Shown: positions 45,863 to 58,740 of the stretch, piece by piece | Numbering within the stretch: position 1 is the stretch's first letter | Layout of the letters: each line of letters starts with the position of its first letter | NCBI RefSeq assembly: GCF_947623445.1 | Contig: NC_135241.1 | Location: forward strand, 25,670,501 to 25,734,500 | DNA: 64,000 nucleotides | Origin: Clavelina lepadiformis | Lineage: Eukaryota; Chordata; Ascidiacea; Aplousobranchia; Clavelinidae | Reading direction: 5' to 3' | Notes under the pieces: model-generated | What the model was told of the DNA's origin: nothing | Databases searched by the model: none | The model's input: the letters and a program-made list of their open reading frames with translations, nothing else | Program-made: the position numbers and the translations under genes

Positions 45863-46508
45863 AATTGGTGCCCGAGTAAGTTCGAAATTGCTGAGTTAGT
45901 TGCACATTGAGCGAGAAAGACTGTTACCAGCTATTTATGAAGTTTTGATGACCAAGTTTCAACAGCAAGATCAGCCAACTACGAACGCTAGTCAACGAGG
46001 AAGTTTTCACGACATTCCATCTACAATATAAGCAACCAGACTAATTCGGAAATAACAGAACTAATGACATTGATACCTGGTTGATGTGATGAAGTTTTGA
46101 TCGCCTAACTAACGTGTTATACATCTCCAAGAGCATGAGCGACCTATTGTATATACTTTTACGCATCAAGAAACAAAGTCCACTGGACATCGCCACACGG
46201 CGCATCTCTCTACCGCAAACAAGGCTTGCTACAGCCGCGGAACGACACACGCAGACGTGATCGCTCATTTTTTTTACCTTCGACATGCAAGGGAAAGCGA
46301 CACTTCTGTAAGCTTATGTCTCATGTTTTGTATTTCAAGTGAAACGGTGTATCGATATTTGTTATATTTACCGAGCTCTGTCATTGTACTGTACCAAATT
46401 CTTGTTTTAATAACTGTGATGAATATTATAACCACAGACATAATTTTGTCGAGTAAAGGTTGCCTTCAATTTCATTTCAGGCAAGCTTTACTCTGGGTAG
46501 GAAGGCTA

Positions 46509-47024
46509 TGTGACGATTACGTCACGACTCACGAGTTGTTTTTGACATGTTTGGAATTTAATTTGGGATATTGAAATTCATTTGTTTACCAGATTTGAGT
46601 TTTCCTTAATGACGTCAGATAATTTCCTCGCTTGAACTAGTTTGCCACATATATATACTGTTGTAATGTTTACGATCTCCCCTTTTCCCTATTTTACCGT
46701 CTCACGTGTTACTGAGCGCGATGTAACATTCCGCAAGCTTTGCCCTAAGGTGAAAACCTTTGTGTTATAATAAATAAAATGGGAACTTTATAAGTTAGTA
46801 ATTTGTATAAGTTAGACAGAATCAAGCAACTAACAGCATAGTCACGCAAATTTGAGAAATGAGAACTCATCCATCGAAGCAGAAGCAAAACAAGTCACCA
46901 ACCATCAATCGTCCTCGCTCATATTCAAACAATTACCGCCAGCATACGCAGTCTTTATGACAGATATGTTCCTTGTGTAATACTTCACACAAGTAGTGCA
47001 CAAGCGAACTATTTCTTTGTCATA
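46509..47024 (+). repeat. 3' LTR of the non-autonomous element
   Basis: Matches the left LTR apart from one C insertion in a CCCC run and an AGTTA insert. The open frame crossing into it from the interior is not conserved coding sequence. Confidence 0.85.
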
Positions 47025-47274
47025 CTATCTACGGTAATTAACGATTCATGTTCAAATGTTTTCACATGTTGAAATAAAATAAGGTAGAAATAACTTCGTT
47101 TTTACTGATTTGTAAAGTTTTAAAATTGTTGCTAATAAGTTGAGTTGGCACTGCCACAGCTTCGTCCCATTATGTTGATTATTTTATTAAATTTTTATGG
47201 TTAATGTTATGTGTGGCAGTTTTGTAAATCTAGTTTGTTTAAACATAAATACTAAATCAATCCTCTGTATGAAG

Positions 47275-47460
47275 CATCATCCTCACAAGATCAAGTGGAA
47301 GCCGCTTATGCTGAGGTTGATAAAAGAAAAAAGAAACAAAAACTTTGTGCTCAAGGTGAGAGTCTTCTCTTTGTATTATTCGCAGTATTTTAGTTGTCAT
47401 TCAATTCCAAGTTAAGTTGCATTACTTGCTTTTTACACCACAGATCTGACCCGAAAATGA
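47275..47460 (+). CDS. Possible orphan cytoplasmic-tail exons (partial)
   Basis: Two small plus-strand exons can be drawn: 47,275-47,355 and 47,444-47,460, both entered in phase 1, ending in TGA. Together they read ASSSQDQVEAAYAEVDKRKK, then a short basic end and DLTRK. The AAYAEVDK motif followed by Lys/Arg is typical of cytoplasmic tails of invertebrate adhesion and immune receptors. No upstream exon was found; the LTR element ends only 250 bases upstream, so this may be the stranded 3' end of a broken gene. The acceptor before 47,275 has a weak pyrimidine tract. Confidence 0.33.
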
Positions 47461-48591
47461 AAGATCGCAATGCAGCTTATTGGAGATGTTGGTCCTGCCC
47501 ATATGGAATCAATACGTCCATGATTGTGTAAATGACGTCTGGGATGATCACCATGCAGTGCATGCACCATGATCACCACCAAAGAAGCAAATGTTTGCTT
47601 AAATTGGATGAAATCGGATTGGGAAAAGATTGTCCGGTGTTATACAAATAATGCATTGCTTGAGAAGTGAATTATATTGGCGTGTTTTTTAATTTCAAAA
47701 TGTTTGCCGCGCTTGCCGGATAGTTATGACTCCGTGTTTGTGATATTCTGCAAGGGTCGAAGGGTTGTAATTGAATAATCGTAACTATAATAAAATGTAA
47801 GCGAATTAATGAATAAAATAACAGCCGAGGTGTTCACAAATCTATCAACTGTTATATTTTTGATTCTTGAATGAAGTTGGTAAAATATAAAACAAGGAAC
47901 AATGAATAAATAATACGGAATAAGCCTCAATCGACAGAACATGACACGTGAAATTGTGTTCGTCACCACACACCTGCCCATGAAATCAAACTGCCGTCGA
48001 GAAGATGAAGTGATGATTATATTATTATCATTCGCTTTGGTAAACCGGAAATTGATACAACCAGGACACAAACAATCAAAAATTATTTCACTAAGTTTTG
48101 CAAAATCAAATCTTTCTGACAATGCCACAACTTCTGACTGTGCAATCTTTCTGATTGTGCTGCACACAGAAGTGGCCCAGATTGAAGAAAGTAATCCACA
48201 AAAACTATAGCATCCTAAAGTAATTTTATGGTCAAAGAAGCCATAATATTTATGGTTTGTATATTTCTCATTTGTCTTTAAAATAACAATAAAGAATAAA
48301 AGAATAAATAAGAATAGCAACAATAAGAATAAAATAGCTTTATAGCATTATTCAACATAACAACAAAGATGGTTGTTGTTAACTTTCCGGAAACCGCAAT
48401 GTACAAAACGGATTAAAAAGGCCAAAAGCAACGAGGTAGAATCAGTGTAAATTTATATGTAATTTTAGTTCCCGCTGCAATCCTGATAATGACATTTAAT
48501 TCCAATTTTAAAGATTTTAGCAATTTGTATTTTATATTAATTAGTGCTCTTCTTGAATAAACAATATTATGCGTTTTTTCCTATCTACAAA
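47461..48591. other. Intergenic, 3' flank of R3
   Basis: AT-rich, with a 199-codon minus-strand open frame (47,724-48,323) of low-complexity start and no recognisable domain. It lies just downstream of the R3 stop, so it is more likely R3 3' UTR or spacer than a gene. Confidence 0.35.
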
Positions 48592-51500
48592 CTAGATTGT
48601 ATCGTCATATTGCCCATCTATGGTGTCATAGTTTTGCCTATCTGGGGCGTTTTCATATTGTGAAGTCTAAAACAGAAAAAAATATGTTACATGCGACTAA
48701 AACTAATCGAAATTCACAAAAATTTGATCATTAAAAACAAGACGCTAAAATTTTATTCTAACTCGTAATTATTGTATGTTTAACTTCATATGTTTTATGT
48801 AAGGGAACAGTTACCTGGTCAATATTTACTGCTAAAATAATTTCTTCGTGTACAGGGTGGAGCAGAGAAAGCACATGTATTTAAAAATTAACTTCAGGCC
48901 AGAATTAAGCTCTAACTTATAGCACTGGATTCAAACGCGCTAACCATTGCACTGTCCAGGCTTAAACAATCGCAGCAATAAAGATCAAATTAAACTTTAA
49001 GGTGATTTGTGAATTAGATATTTGCTCTACTGGCCTTCAGTTACAAGTATTTGCAAGAATAAATTTTAAAATGTGGCCGAAATTAATCCAGTTATTGCAA
49101 ACACCGGTATTCATCGTTAAATTAAATGGAGTTATTCAGTTTTCACTTTCATGACTCAACCGATGAGGAATCAGCGCAAGGTTTAAGTCGTGCAAAGACT
49201 TTTCTCAGTCTTGAGGATAAACATTATCACAACATGTCATTTCAAAAACATGCGGTTTTTCTCCTGCAACTTGTATTTTTAACGACATGAGTATTTTTTG
49301 AAGGAATTGCTTACCGGGTTTTGTTTCTGACCAACGTTGACTGCCAGATAACCGTCTCTTCCTAAACAAGTTGATAGAAGTGAGATTGATAATCTAGTTT
49401 AATTCTTGCAAGTAGAAACAAACTTAATTGAAACAAATTTATATTTATTCTTTTGCCAGACAAAACTCCCAAAGCAATCCTTATATTATACCTTCCAAAG
49501 GTCGGTCGATGCTTTCATAAGTTCCATTGGTTCCTTGACACTAAAAATTTGATAAAACTTATTGAAGATTCACAACGTAGCACCAACAAAAATTTACTGA
49601 CAGTCATTCACCTGCAAGTTTTCTCGATTCTGATCTTTGATTTCAATGCATTCCGGAGCAACTGCTAACATTACACTTATTATTTCGCACTGGTTGATAA
49701 AATATTTCAACATACAACTTAACTTTTTTTACCGTTTAAGAAACTAGCAGTAAATTCAATTGAAATTGTTCAATTTACCTATGTTTGCTGGTTTTTCAAT
49801 CGAGTTGAATGAACCTTAAAACAATCATACAAAAATTAAATTACATGATTTAAATTTTAAACTGTGCAATTAATATAATTTATAGGAGATTATTACTTTT
49901 TGGATTTTGTTTTGGTTTTCTCTTCACAATATAAACTGAGACCACAATTGTTATGCAGACGACAATGACAGCTGCCACAGACCCTCCGACAATTGCTGGT
50001 ACATCCAGTTGTTGATTGTTGATGACAGCGATGTTAAACGCGATTGAGTAGTTGTACGGTGGAAGAGGATGACTCAGTACAAGAGCATAAGCTCCTTCGT
50101 CATTGGATGTTACCTGCGTGGTTCAACACATATTTAATTTTGAAATTATAACTTTCAATACTTGTATTTCAATTAAAGCATTACACGATATAATTGATAT
50201 TTAAAGAACATTCCTCCACCTTTGTTTTTTTGTATAAATAATGTTGTTCCTGGCCAATGCTGAAAACGATATTCGGACCATCGTTTCCAACCGATATTTC
50301 TGCAATATTTCAATGTTTTTAGCAAAAAGGTAACGACATTTATCAAATATAACAGCTCTTACTATTCATATCCAATGATGCAAATTCCACTTCTGGGTTA
50401 GAGAAGATTATGACATCACAAACTCCAGTTTCCTCGATGACCCAAGCACATGATGTTGTAGTTACTTGATATGGAGCATCTGATTAAAAAGAAATTTTAA
50501 TTCTTGTTTCCGGGGATCAATAAAAGTTCAAAGCAAATTAAAGAAGTCAAATTAATGTTTTTGTCATTTACAACGCTTACATTGCACGTCCACGTACACT
50601 GATGCATCAAAACTTCCAAACAAGTCACTTGTAACGCAAGTGTAATTTCCTGCATCAGCAGTTGTCAAGGAAACCACTTCAAGCACCGGTTGTTTGACAA
50701 TAGTTCCATTTGGTAGGATTATTTCAAATTCTGTTGCAAGTTCGTCTTCATATGAGATATGACATGACAGTGTCATATTGTTGCCTGTTTGAGAGATCAC
50801 GATGTTATCACTCTTAGGCATGTCATCTACTTTTCCAAATGAAACTGACCCTTTAAAAAAACACTGAAACTGTAATTGCATAGTTTAATGATGAAATCGT
50901 GTGTGATTAATAGATACATCCAAACTTATATGATATGTTCTATCTTACTTGTCAAAGGCACAATGATAACTTTTTGCATCTTGCTTGAAGCAAAACCATA
51001 ATCATTGGTAGCAGTGCAAGAGATTGAGCTGTTTGTGCTAAGATGGTAATCCATGTTGCAATCACTTGTATGTGCTGATGAGATATTCTCACAACTTTTG
51101 CCACAAACTGTCCATACGCACGATGCTGCAGGATTTGCATCACTTGAACAAACTAATGTCAGATTCTGGTCTGATCTAATGAGATATTCATCTTTTCCAA
51201 CTTCCAAGAAGTATTTTGATGCAGAAACTTGGCTTTTTGCGAAACTTGGTCTATCTGTCAAGAACAGTTTATTATTTATTGCACACACATTGATTTTTCC
51301 CATTCATTCACTCCATAAAATATTTAATGGCATCATATAATACTTAATACACATAGCAGAGCCCATGCCAAGTAGTTAAAATGACTGGCAACCATTAGAT
51401 AATGGCTCAAATTTCACATAGTAATGAATTCGAAAACCGCTCTCTCATCACCGACCTGATTGAAATAACTTGGGTTCACATAATGCTGAAATCAAAATCT

Positions 51501-54500
51501 AGTCAAGGAATTGGCTTTCATATCATGATTTTAAAGCTTCACCTGCACATTACTGACTGACTGATTGATTGATTGATTGATTGAAACTGATTGCAACACA
51601 CCTTTAGCTCGCAGTACATAAAAACTTAACTAAGTTCACCGTAAAGAATTTATAGATTGAAAATCATAATCACAGAAATAATTCTTTAAAACATATATAT
51701 TTGGGAGCATCAGATGAAGCTTAAACCTTGCAAATTGCAACTATTAACTCAACAATTAATTCTTGTTTGGTTTGTTAAACCGATTTTACAATTGTCAGCG
51801 AATTTTGAATTGTATACGTAGGTTTATCAACAGTTTGATGAAATATCTAATATCAATACCAACATTTTTAAAATTTTGTTTTGTTCTTTTTTATCCATTT
51901 ACAGCGATATCCATTTTATCCATCCATTTTATCCATTTTTATCAATTTACATTTCTTTTTTGTCCATTTATATATATACTGGCAACGATTGCTTCAAAAA
52001 ATTAAGTGATATAATTTTTGTCCTGGGACATCTTTTACTCACATAATACATCCAGTGTATATTCCAACGACCTTCCTCTTGTAGGAGAGAGATCAGTATA
52101 AGGAGTAACAGCCTGACATGAGACTACTTTGTTGTTGTCACTTCTTTGTATGGGGGACAGTGTGAATGGTTCCCCCTTGGTGAGTGAAATACATTCATTA
52201 AAGTGAAGCAATTACACAGTTCTATTATTCTACGTAACTAAGTTGAAAAAATGAAATTAAAGAACTGACCTTAGTCGTGACGAACTGATTTTGATCAACG
52301 TAAAATCGTGAAGTATCACCAGATGGAATGACGTCATTGTAATCACAGGTCATTGAGAGAGCTCCACCTTCAGGTACACTCAGCTTATTGCCGACAACTG
52401 AGCTGCTTGTGAAGCTTACAGTGGCTGCTAAATACAAATCATCATTTAAACAATATTAAAATATGCCTAAGAAATTAACTTGTAATTAACTATTTGAATT
52501 ATTGAAAATTTCAAAATTAACTAAAATGTTGAGTTGACAAAACAAACCTGTCCAACATTGCAGATTATTCTGACCACTCCATTCTGCTGAAGACAGACAA
52601 GTAGTGTCACTAGATGTCAGTATTGTACCATTTGAATAAAACAAGTTTCCTCCGTTAGAACAAGCAAACTTTCCTGGTGAGTTGAACATCCTGGAAGTTG
52701 CATCCACAACAACATCATATGGAAGTGAGGAGTTACAATCTGCGGCAAATTGCACATCTATTAGTAATAAGTGTATGAAGTAGCATAATTAATTAAACCT
52801 AGTTTACATTACGATGTTAGTGCAATTTTTTTGGCCCAAGCAACTTACAACTGATGTTTTATTTAAAAAGCAAAAGATATTAGAATATATAATAAATATA
52901 AATTGTGTTGAATCAATTTTATGTTATTAAAGAATGGAGAGAAAATCAAATTTTATTATGTAAAGATTATATCATCTTGTTAGTCGTGCGTATAGATTTC
53001 GTACAAAATATTTGAAGTTCAGCTTGTAAACGTCCAAATGATACATTATGCATTGTATGTGTCAGCAGTGCCATTTGTCATCTAGGCTGTTTGTTTGTCT
53101 TTGTTCCACAAGTTTCTTGTCGAATAAAGAAACTATTTTTGTTTTTAGTTTATTTATTTTTACGCAGCTTGCATTTTACTACGTTTACTACATTTACTAC
53201 ATATGCCAATGACCACGGTCAATTTTGATCACACTAGCTTCCGTCACCATGTTATGATGAATAAATGATAATATAATTCACTTTTCGAATTCATGCGCAA
53301 CAACAACAATCACATCCACCATTGCTACAATTATCCTACAATGAAGGAAATTTCCAGCAGGTTTTTAGGAGTATCTTCAATGTTTGGTTTTTGGCCAAAT
53401 CGAACTGAATATGGACATTTTTTATGAGTTCGGCCGAATCAATTTGATCTGCAGAAATTTTGGTTGTTACCTCTAGTAAGTTGTTATTTTTTATGATGTT
53501 AATGGTATTTTAGCTGCTTTCATGTTTAACTATTTAGAATAATTACATTCACGTTAAATTTTGTTTAAGATTCAAAGCTCACGTTTTGATATAACAGAAA
53601 TTTTACCTATTACCTATTAGGTTCTTACAATTTAATAATGTTCCTGATAATGTTTAGATAATAGTCAGGTTTTATATGTACCTCTTATATTAAGTACAAT
53701 GGATTGTGAAACAAAAACAACACTAAGTTCAACCAGATGTCCATCTTCTTCAGTTTTCAGCTGTGCAATGGTAAGTTGTGTGGTGAAGTTTGATGCTGAC
53801 ATAGCAACTGCACTGTTGGAGATAAGTGACATGTTACATCACTGAGGTACCACAGTTCATTTGAAGTTATTTTATAATAAATGATATAATCATTACATCA
53901 ACATCACTTATTCAAGGTTTATTCAACAATTTCTACATGTGCAAGTCTGTGTAAAGAAGTATTAATAACTAACGAATATGCATATTGCAGATAAAATGAA
54001 TGAAGTAACGTAACACTGGAAATGTTTTGAGACGTATATTAAGCTGTCAACAACAAGCAGACTAGTACTCTGCTGTAGAAAAGCATAAATTGATAAAATG
54101 CATTTGTATGAAACATATTTTCATAATAAAAATCAAGTTGAAAAAGTATTTCAAAGAGTTCATCACTCGTTCATCTACATATCAACCCATATAGTCACCT
54201 AACATTTATTTGACTGGAGTAGATGGAAGATCCGGCAGCGCTAACAACATCAGGGTATGGGAAATATCCTGCTTGGGCAACCTGAGTCTGTAAAAGTAAT
54301 TGAAGTTGACATTTTATGTTTATTGATTCACATTTTAGGTTACTGACAGTTGATTATTTGATCCAAAAAATATATTGTTTCAAGTACTCATAATAAGTAC
54401 TACAAATATAACTACTACTAAACAGCCACATTAACCAAGTAAGAACAAAACCATAGTAACTTGTGGTCATCATTTGGTAATAAATAAGTATATACCCCAT

Positions 54501-56760
54501 TAAATATCCAGCTAAGAATCCAGTTTCCTCCTGATAAGATCACTGATGACGGCGGTGAAACTGTAGCAGTGATAACCACAGTGGAGTCGGTTGCTTGTAC
54601 AGGGTGTGGTGTAGTGAGATTTGATATGCTTTGTCCTTGTATTATCACAGCAGTTTGTAGAATAACTGCAAGTGCAAAGTATAAACGATGATATCAGTTT
54701 TATATGCTGTGGTGGAAGCTACTTTGCTTTGTTAATTATTATAAAAGTCAATTTTTTTGAGAGTTAGAACAGAAAACTGCTTAAAATGAGTTGATGAAAA
54801 CTATTTCCTGTTGTTTCATTTTTCAAAGCTGTTTCATATACCTTTTCAATATTGGTGATTGTTGTTATTCAACAACTTAAAATACTACAAACTAGCCAAG
54901 AAATCATAAAGTATCAAGTGTTTTGTCAATGCGTTGTATTTAAAAAACAAAAGTTAAACCAATTAACAATGATAGTTCAAAAATTTTTAAATGTATCTTT
55001 CCCTGATAACCATAATGGTAGATATTTTTGCATATTTCGTTATCTAATGTTGTGCTTTGGATCTCAGTTGAAATAAATAATTGTTTATTTCTATAAAAAA
55101 ATTGACATCAAGTGTAATATAACACACCTTAGTGTTGTGACAAATATACACAGTTGTAAGCATGAGTAATAAAAGTTAGGTACACCATAGGTATTATGGC
55201 ATAAATATGTTTGTACTGCTTCCATTCTCAAATGTTTTATCTTTTAAATAAATGTGTTAGCTGTTATTTTGTGGGAAGTTTGGCAGTGGCAGACAAATAC
55301 TGCATAACAAACTATATTTAATCCAAGCTAGCCGATCTTTAAACAACAGGAAATACACATGATTTAATCTTCAAGCCACATATACTGTACAAACAAACAA
55401 GTTGACTATGACCACAACTATACCTATACTCTGCAAGTAAATATTTTTTATAACTGTATATTTCATAACAACTACACATATCAAAATATATTCTTTTTCA
55501 ATTAGTTTCAAACTGACAATGATTGTAAATTATGCAAAACTTTTATATAGTTCAAGTTTTCGTTGATCACTCTCAAAATTTTAATCATGAACTTCATTTC
55601 TAAAAAGCAATTTATTTCATGCTTTCATTACTGTATTTAGTCATCTTCACTTACCAAAATAACTAACACATAAACTATTTTGTATGTTTAACAAGCTATG
55701 TAATATTTTAAAGCTAAATAACGAGAATTTTGTTGTTTCATTCTTATTTTGTAGCTTTTTGTAAAATGCCAGATTCAATGTGAATCTGCAAGAAAGGTTT
55801 TGATTGAGGAAATAACAGGAAATAACCTGGTCGATATTCATGCGTAATATTTCGGTTTGTGGTTGATTTGATACACCCTTAGTTGAAATGAAATAGCATG
55901 TATTTATTCCACACACCATCATTTGTGTTATATACTAACAACTGATTAATCGCCAAAATATGACAATGTAAGTTGTAAAAAGCTGCTGGCCAAAACTTTG
56001 AAAAGTTTCTAGAAAAGCCCCAAACATGAGCATATTATTTCAACAAGATACCGGTACATTATTTATAAGAACAGTAACCTGCCCTAGATACGAATATTTT
56101 GACTGTTTATCAACTACGCTTTCTTTCATCACACATAACATGCTTGTAGTGCAATTTCATGCAATTCAACAACAAATGCCTCCATACAAATGCCAACATA
56201 TCAACCTATGCTTTAGGTTGATCAACCTATCAGCCTATCCTACCTTAAGCTTCTATGCATTGTCTCACTTTTTTCCAATGGCAAAGTATCACTAAATTTT
56301 ACATTTTATGTTTGTGTTAAAAACATACTTTGAGGTTCGAGCCCATAGGCTATAAATTAAAAACAAAAAAAAGATATTTTTATCATAAAGTTTCCTGAAA
56401 ATTCAACTATTGACATTTAAAATTTACAAGGTACAATTAATTGATGTGATCCCTCGCTTTAACCAAGCATGTCTGGTGATTCAAGAGGATTTTGTAACTG
56501 GTTGTGCACTTGGCATACTGGTACTGTGCATTGGTCATACTTGGTTGGTACTAGTTAATGAACCATTTCACGAGTGTTAAAAACAACAACAGAAATTTAT
56601 TAACAATTGTGAATGATAAACACAGCATTTTTATGATGTTCAATTAGTATTCTCATAAAAAAGAAACCTCCCAAACAAGGCAACAATTTCAACCAATAGG
56701 CAAACAAATGTACAAACCATATATTATCAACAGACAATGAAGATCCAAGCCCAACCTCAT
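48592..56760 (-). CDS. Receptor R3: Ig/CCP type I membrane protein with ITAM-like tail
   Basis: Seventeen exons give 720 aa with every phase matching: 56718-56760, 54496-54665, 54199-54287, 53682-53812, 52548-52739, 52270-52427, 52043-52175, 50949-51254, 50581-50850, 50363-50479, 50220-50299, 49897-50113, 49779-49814, 49612-49661, 49492-49540, 49315-49361, 48592-48666. In order they give a signal peptide, a divergent Ig-like A split over three exons, CCP, Ig B (two exons), Ig C, Ig D (DAGNYTC), Ig E (three exons), a membrane span (VPAIVGGSVAAVIVVCITIV) and the tail. Tail tyrosines lie in TYESI, GYLAV, QYENA, NYDTI and QYDDTI at the C-terminus. TYESI and GYLAV form YxxI-x9-YxxV. CCP and Ig B are very close to R1 (about 87% identity by eye in CCP). 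Intron 1 and the rest hold no recognised genes. Predicted role as for R1; ligand unknown. Confidence 0.83.
51553..51584. repeat. (TGAT)n microsatellite in an R3 intron
   Basis: About seven TGAT or TGAC units lie in the intron between Ig B and Ig C. Confidence 0.8.
56718..56760 (-). other. R3 signal-peptide exon
   Basis: Encodes the same MRLGLDLHCLLIIY leader as R1 and ends at the same GTTTGT donor. It joins in phase 1 to 54,665 and downstream. Confidence 0.75.
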
Positions 56761-57412
56761 GGCTTCTCCTTTAGATGGACAACTTTGTTATAAGCAGATA
56801 TTAAGTTCTTGATTTTCAGTGGTTAATAAAACTTAAAATACGCAAAAGTTATTCAATAATGAACTGCTATTGCCTATATATAAAATTTAGTCTAAAAAAT
56901 GCATTATGGATACTACTGAAAATGATGTGGTACACTATAGAAAAATGCTGAAGTGAAAACGTCTTGCTTGTAAACAAAACATAATTCTCTTAAATGGTAG
57001 GCCTAATCCAGTCTACAAAATTCCTGAATGGCAGCTACTTCCAAAACTTCCATACACCTTGTTGATTATGAGGTAAAATGTGAAATACATTTGCAATAAA
57101 AATTTTCAATATACAATAAAGTTGTTCATTATGTGGAAGATTTTGATTGCTGAAATAATTTTCATTTGAACAAATATCAGTGCATGTTTAATTTGGGCTA
57201 TTGTAAAGTGACAATTACATCACAATGATTGCATTATTTATGTGATGGATGTGCTTGTGTTAATTTGATAATTAGTTGGTGCTCAAATGACCATAAACTT
57301 AAGACGTGATGATCAATTGTTATATTATTTTAACATTGAGCTTTAGAGCAGGTCATGCTGACTCATGCTTAGCACTTCCTGGAAACATTCTTGCTATTAA
57401 TTATTTTGTCAA
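56761..57412 (-). promoter_or_regulatory. Shared 5' flank of R3
   Basis: Near-identical to the R2 flank; the CTTATAAC box before the ATG is conserved. The similarity continues leftward into intron 1 to about 56,445. Confidence 0.45.
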
Positions 57413-58740
57413 TTGTAATAATTAAACTTGATTAATTGAGGTTTGTGCTTAAAATATGGCGAAGTAAGTTGTCAGGTTGCTCTGGAAAGTAGATCTGACT
57501 CCTGACTCCAAAAGGCTGCTGCTACAGTAATACGTCATCCTCACTCATATATTAAATAAGTTATAACCTTCTGAGCTCAACACTTTAATGACATCACAGG
57601 CGAATCGCAGAAACAGTAGAAAAGAGAACGGCAAACGAACATGCAGTGAGAACAAATTTATCGATTTTACATGGGAAGTAGCTTGAGGGCGCCAACCAGC
57701 GACAAACTAAGAAGTACTTAATGGCCGTTACAGAAAGTTCAGCTTTTCCGTTTCACCTTTTTTGCCAAAGCAACAGACGAACTATGTTGAGCTTAGTCAG
57801 TTATAAAGCTAGGCTAATAAGTTGTTCTAGCTACAAAGTTGACGTTGGTTTTGCAAAACAAAATGACAATTAAAATTTTTTATTTTTCGTCATTGACTAT
57901 TTACATACTGAAAGTTTTTTTGAACTGAAACTGAAGATTTAGCTTATTATCAACAATTTTGCCTGAAAGATTAACTGTTCACCAGAACCACTGAACAGAA
58001 TCAAGTATCACTAGGGCTTGCCAAATACCAGCATTTCAACGGTCACTAAAAATCAAATATTAACTGTATTGACCCAAACTAAATTCTCCAAACACTCAGG
58101 TAAACTACAACAGAACCGAACACATCTGTTTTACAACTCTTTATTTTCAGTCGCTATATAGTCTCAACAGTCTCCACATACATAGAAGTGTACGGCTTAC
58201 TGCAAACCACTTTCATTTTAAATGCCGTTTAAGCATGTTGACCAAATTTGTAGACCTATGTTTTGAATACGTTCTACCTTCTTGTGCAAACAAGACCTCA
58301 GTATTCAGGTGTCGAGCCAATATCAGTCATATACAATACATCAAACATCGATGAAAACTACTATTCGATGTTTTCACAACAAAATGTGTTGCAATATTGG
58401 AAAACTAAAATATTAATGATTATTTGATTTGATAAAATACTAACTGAAATCCGTTTTACATTCCAACGGTATCTAAGTATTTGCTACAAGCAGTTGAGAA
58501 CTATTTGAAAATCCTTCATTTATCAACAATCGCCAACAAAGACTGCCAACAAATCTTAATAAAGTCATTCACCAAGCTACCTTCATTTGTTTTCCTTCTT
58601 TGAATATTTTGTAACATAACTAGTTGAGCCAGATAGCTACCACGCGTTTCAGCTCTGAGACAACCGCCGCTTATGTTTGATCACTTCCTTGCATAATATC
58701 TCTGTTTGTTTCCGCCTACACCACCCACCTACACGAACTA
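57413..58740. repeat. Upstream duplicated block U3
   Basis: Colinear with U1 from about 30,602 to 31,910. The U1 stretch 28,523-30,602 is missing here, with the junction at GTCAATT/GTAATAATT. No coding frame is recognised. Confidence 0.7.

Larger units (their letters stand above)
45353..47024 (+). mobile_element. Non-autonomous LTR retrotransposon
   Basis: Direct repeats of 510 and 516 bp (45,353-45,862 and 46,509-47,024) start TGTGACGATTACG and differ by only a few changes, including a 5-base insert near 46,808. A primer-binding site TGGTGCCCGAGTAAG begins at 45,866 and a purine-rich GGGTAGGAAGG tract precedes the right repeat. A 4-base CTAT (45,349-45,352 and 47,025-47,028) fits as target duplication if the LTR ends ...GTCATA; with the canonical ...GTCA end no duplication is seen. 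The interior is only about 646 bases and encodes nothing recognisable, so a partner element must supply the proteins. Confidence 0.85.

Noticed and set aside
47724..48323. 199-codon minus-strand frame
   Set aside because: Low-complexity AT-rich start, no domain, no splice context, and located just downstream of the R3 stop; most likely 3' UTR or chance.
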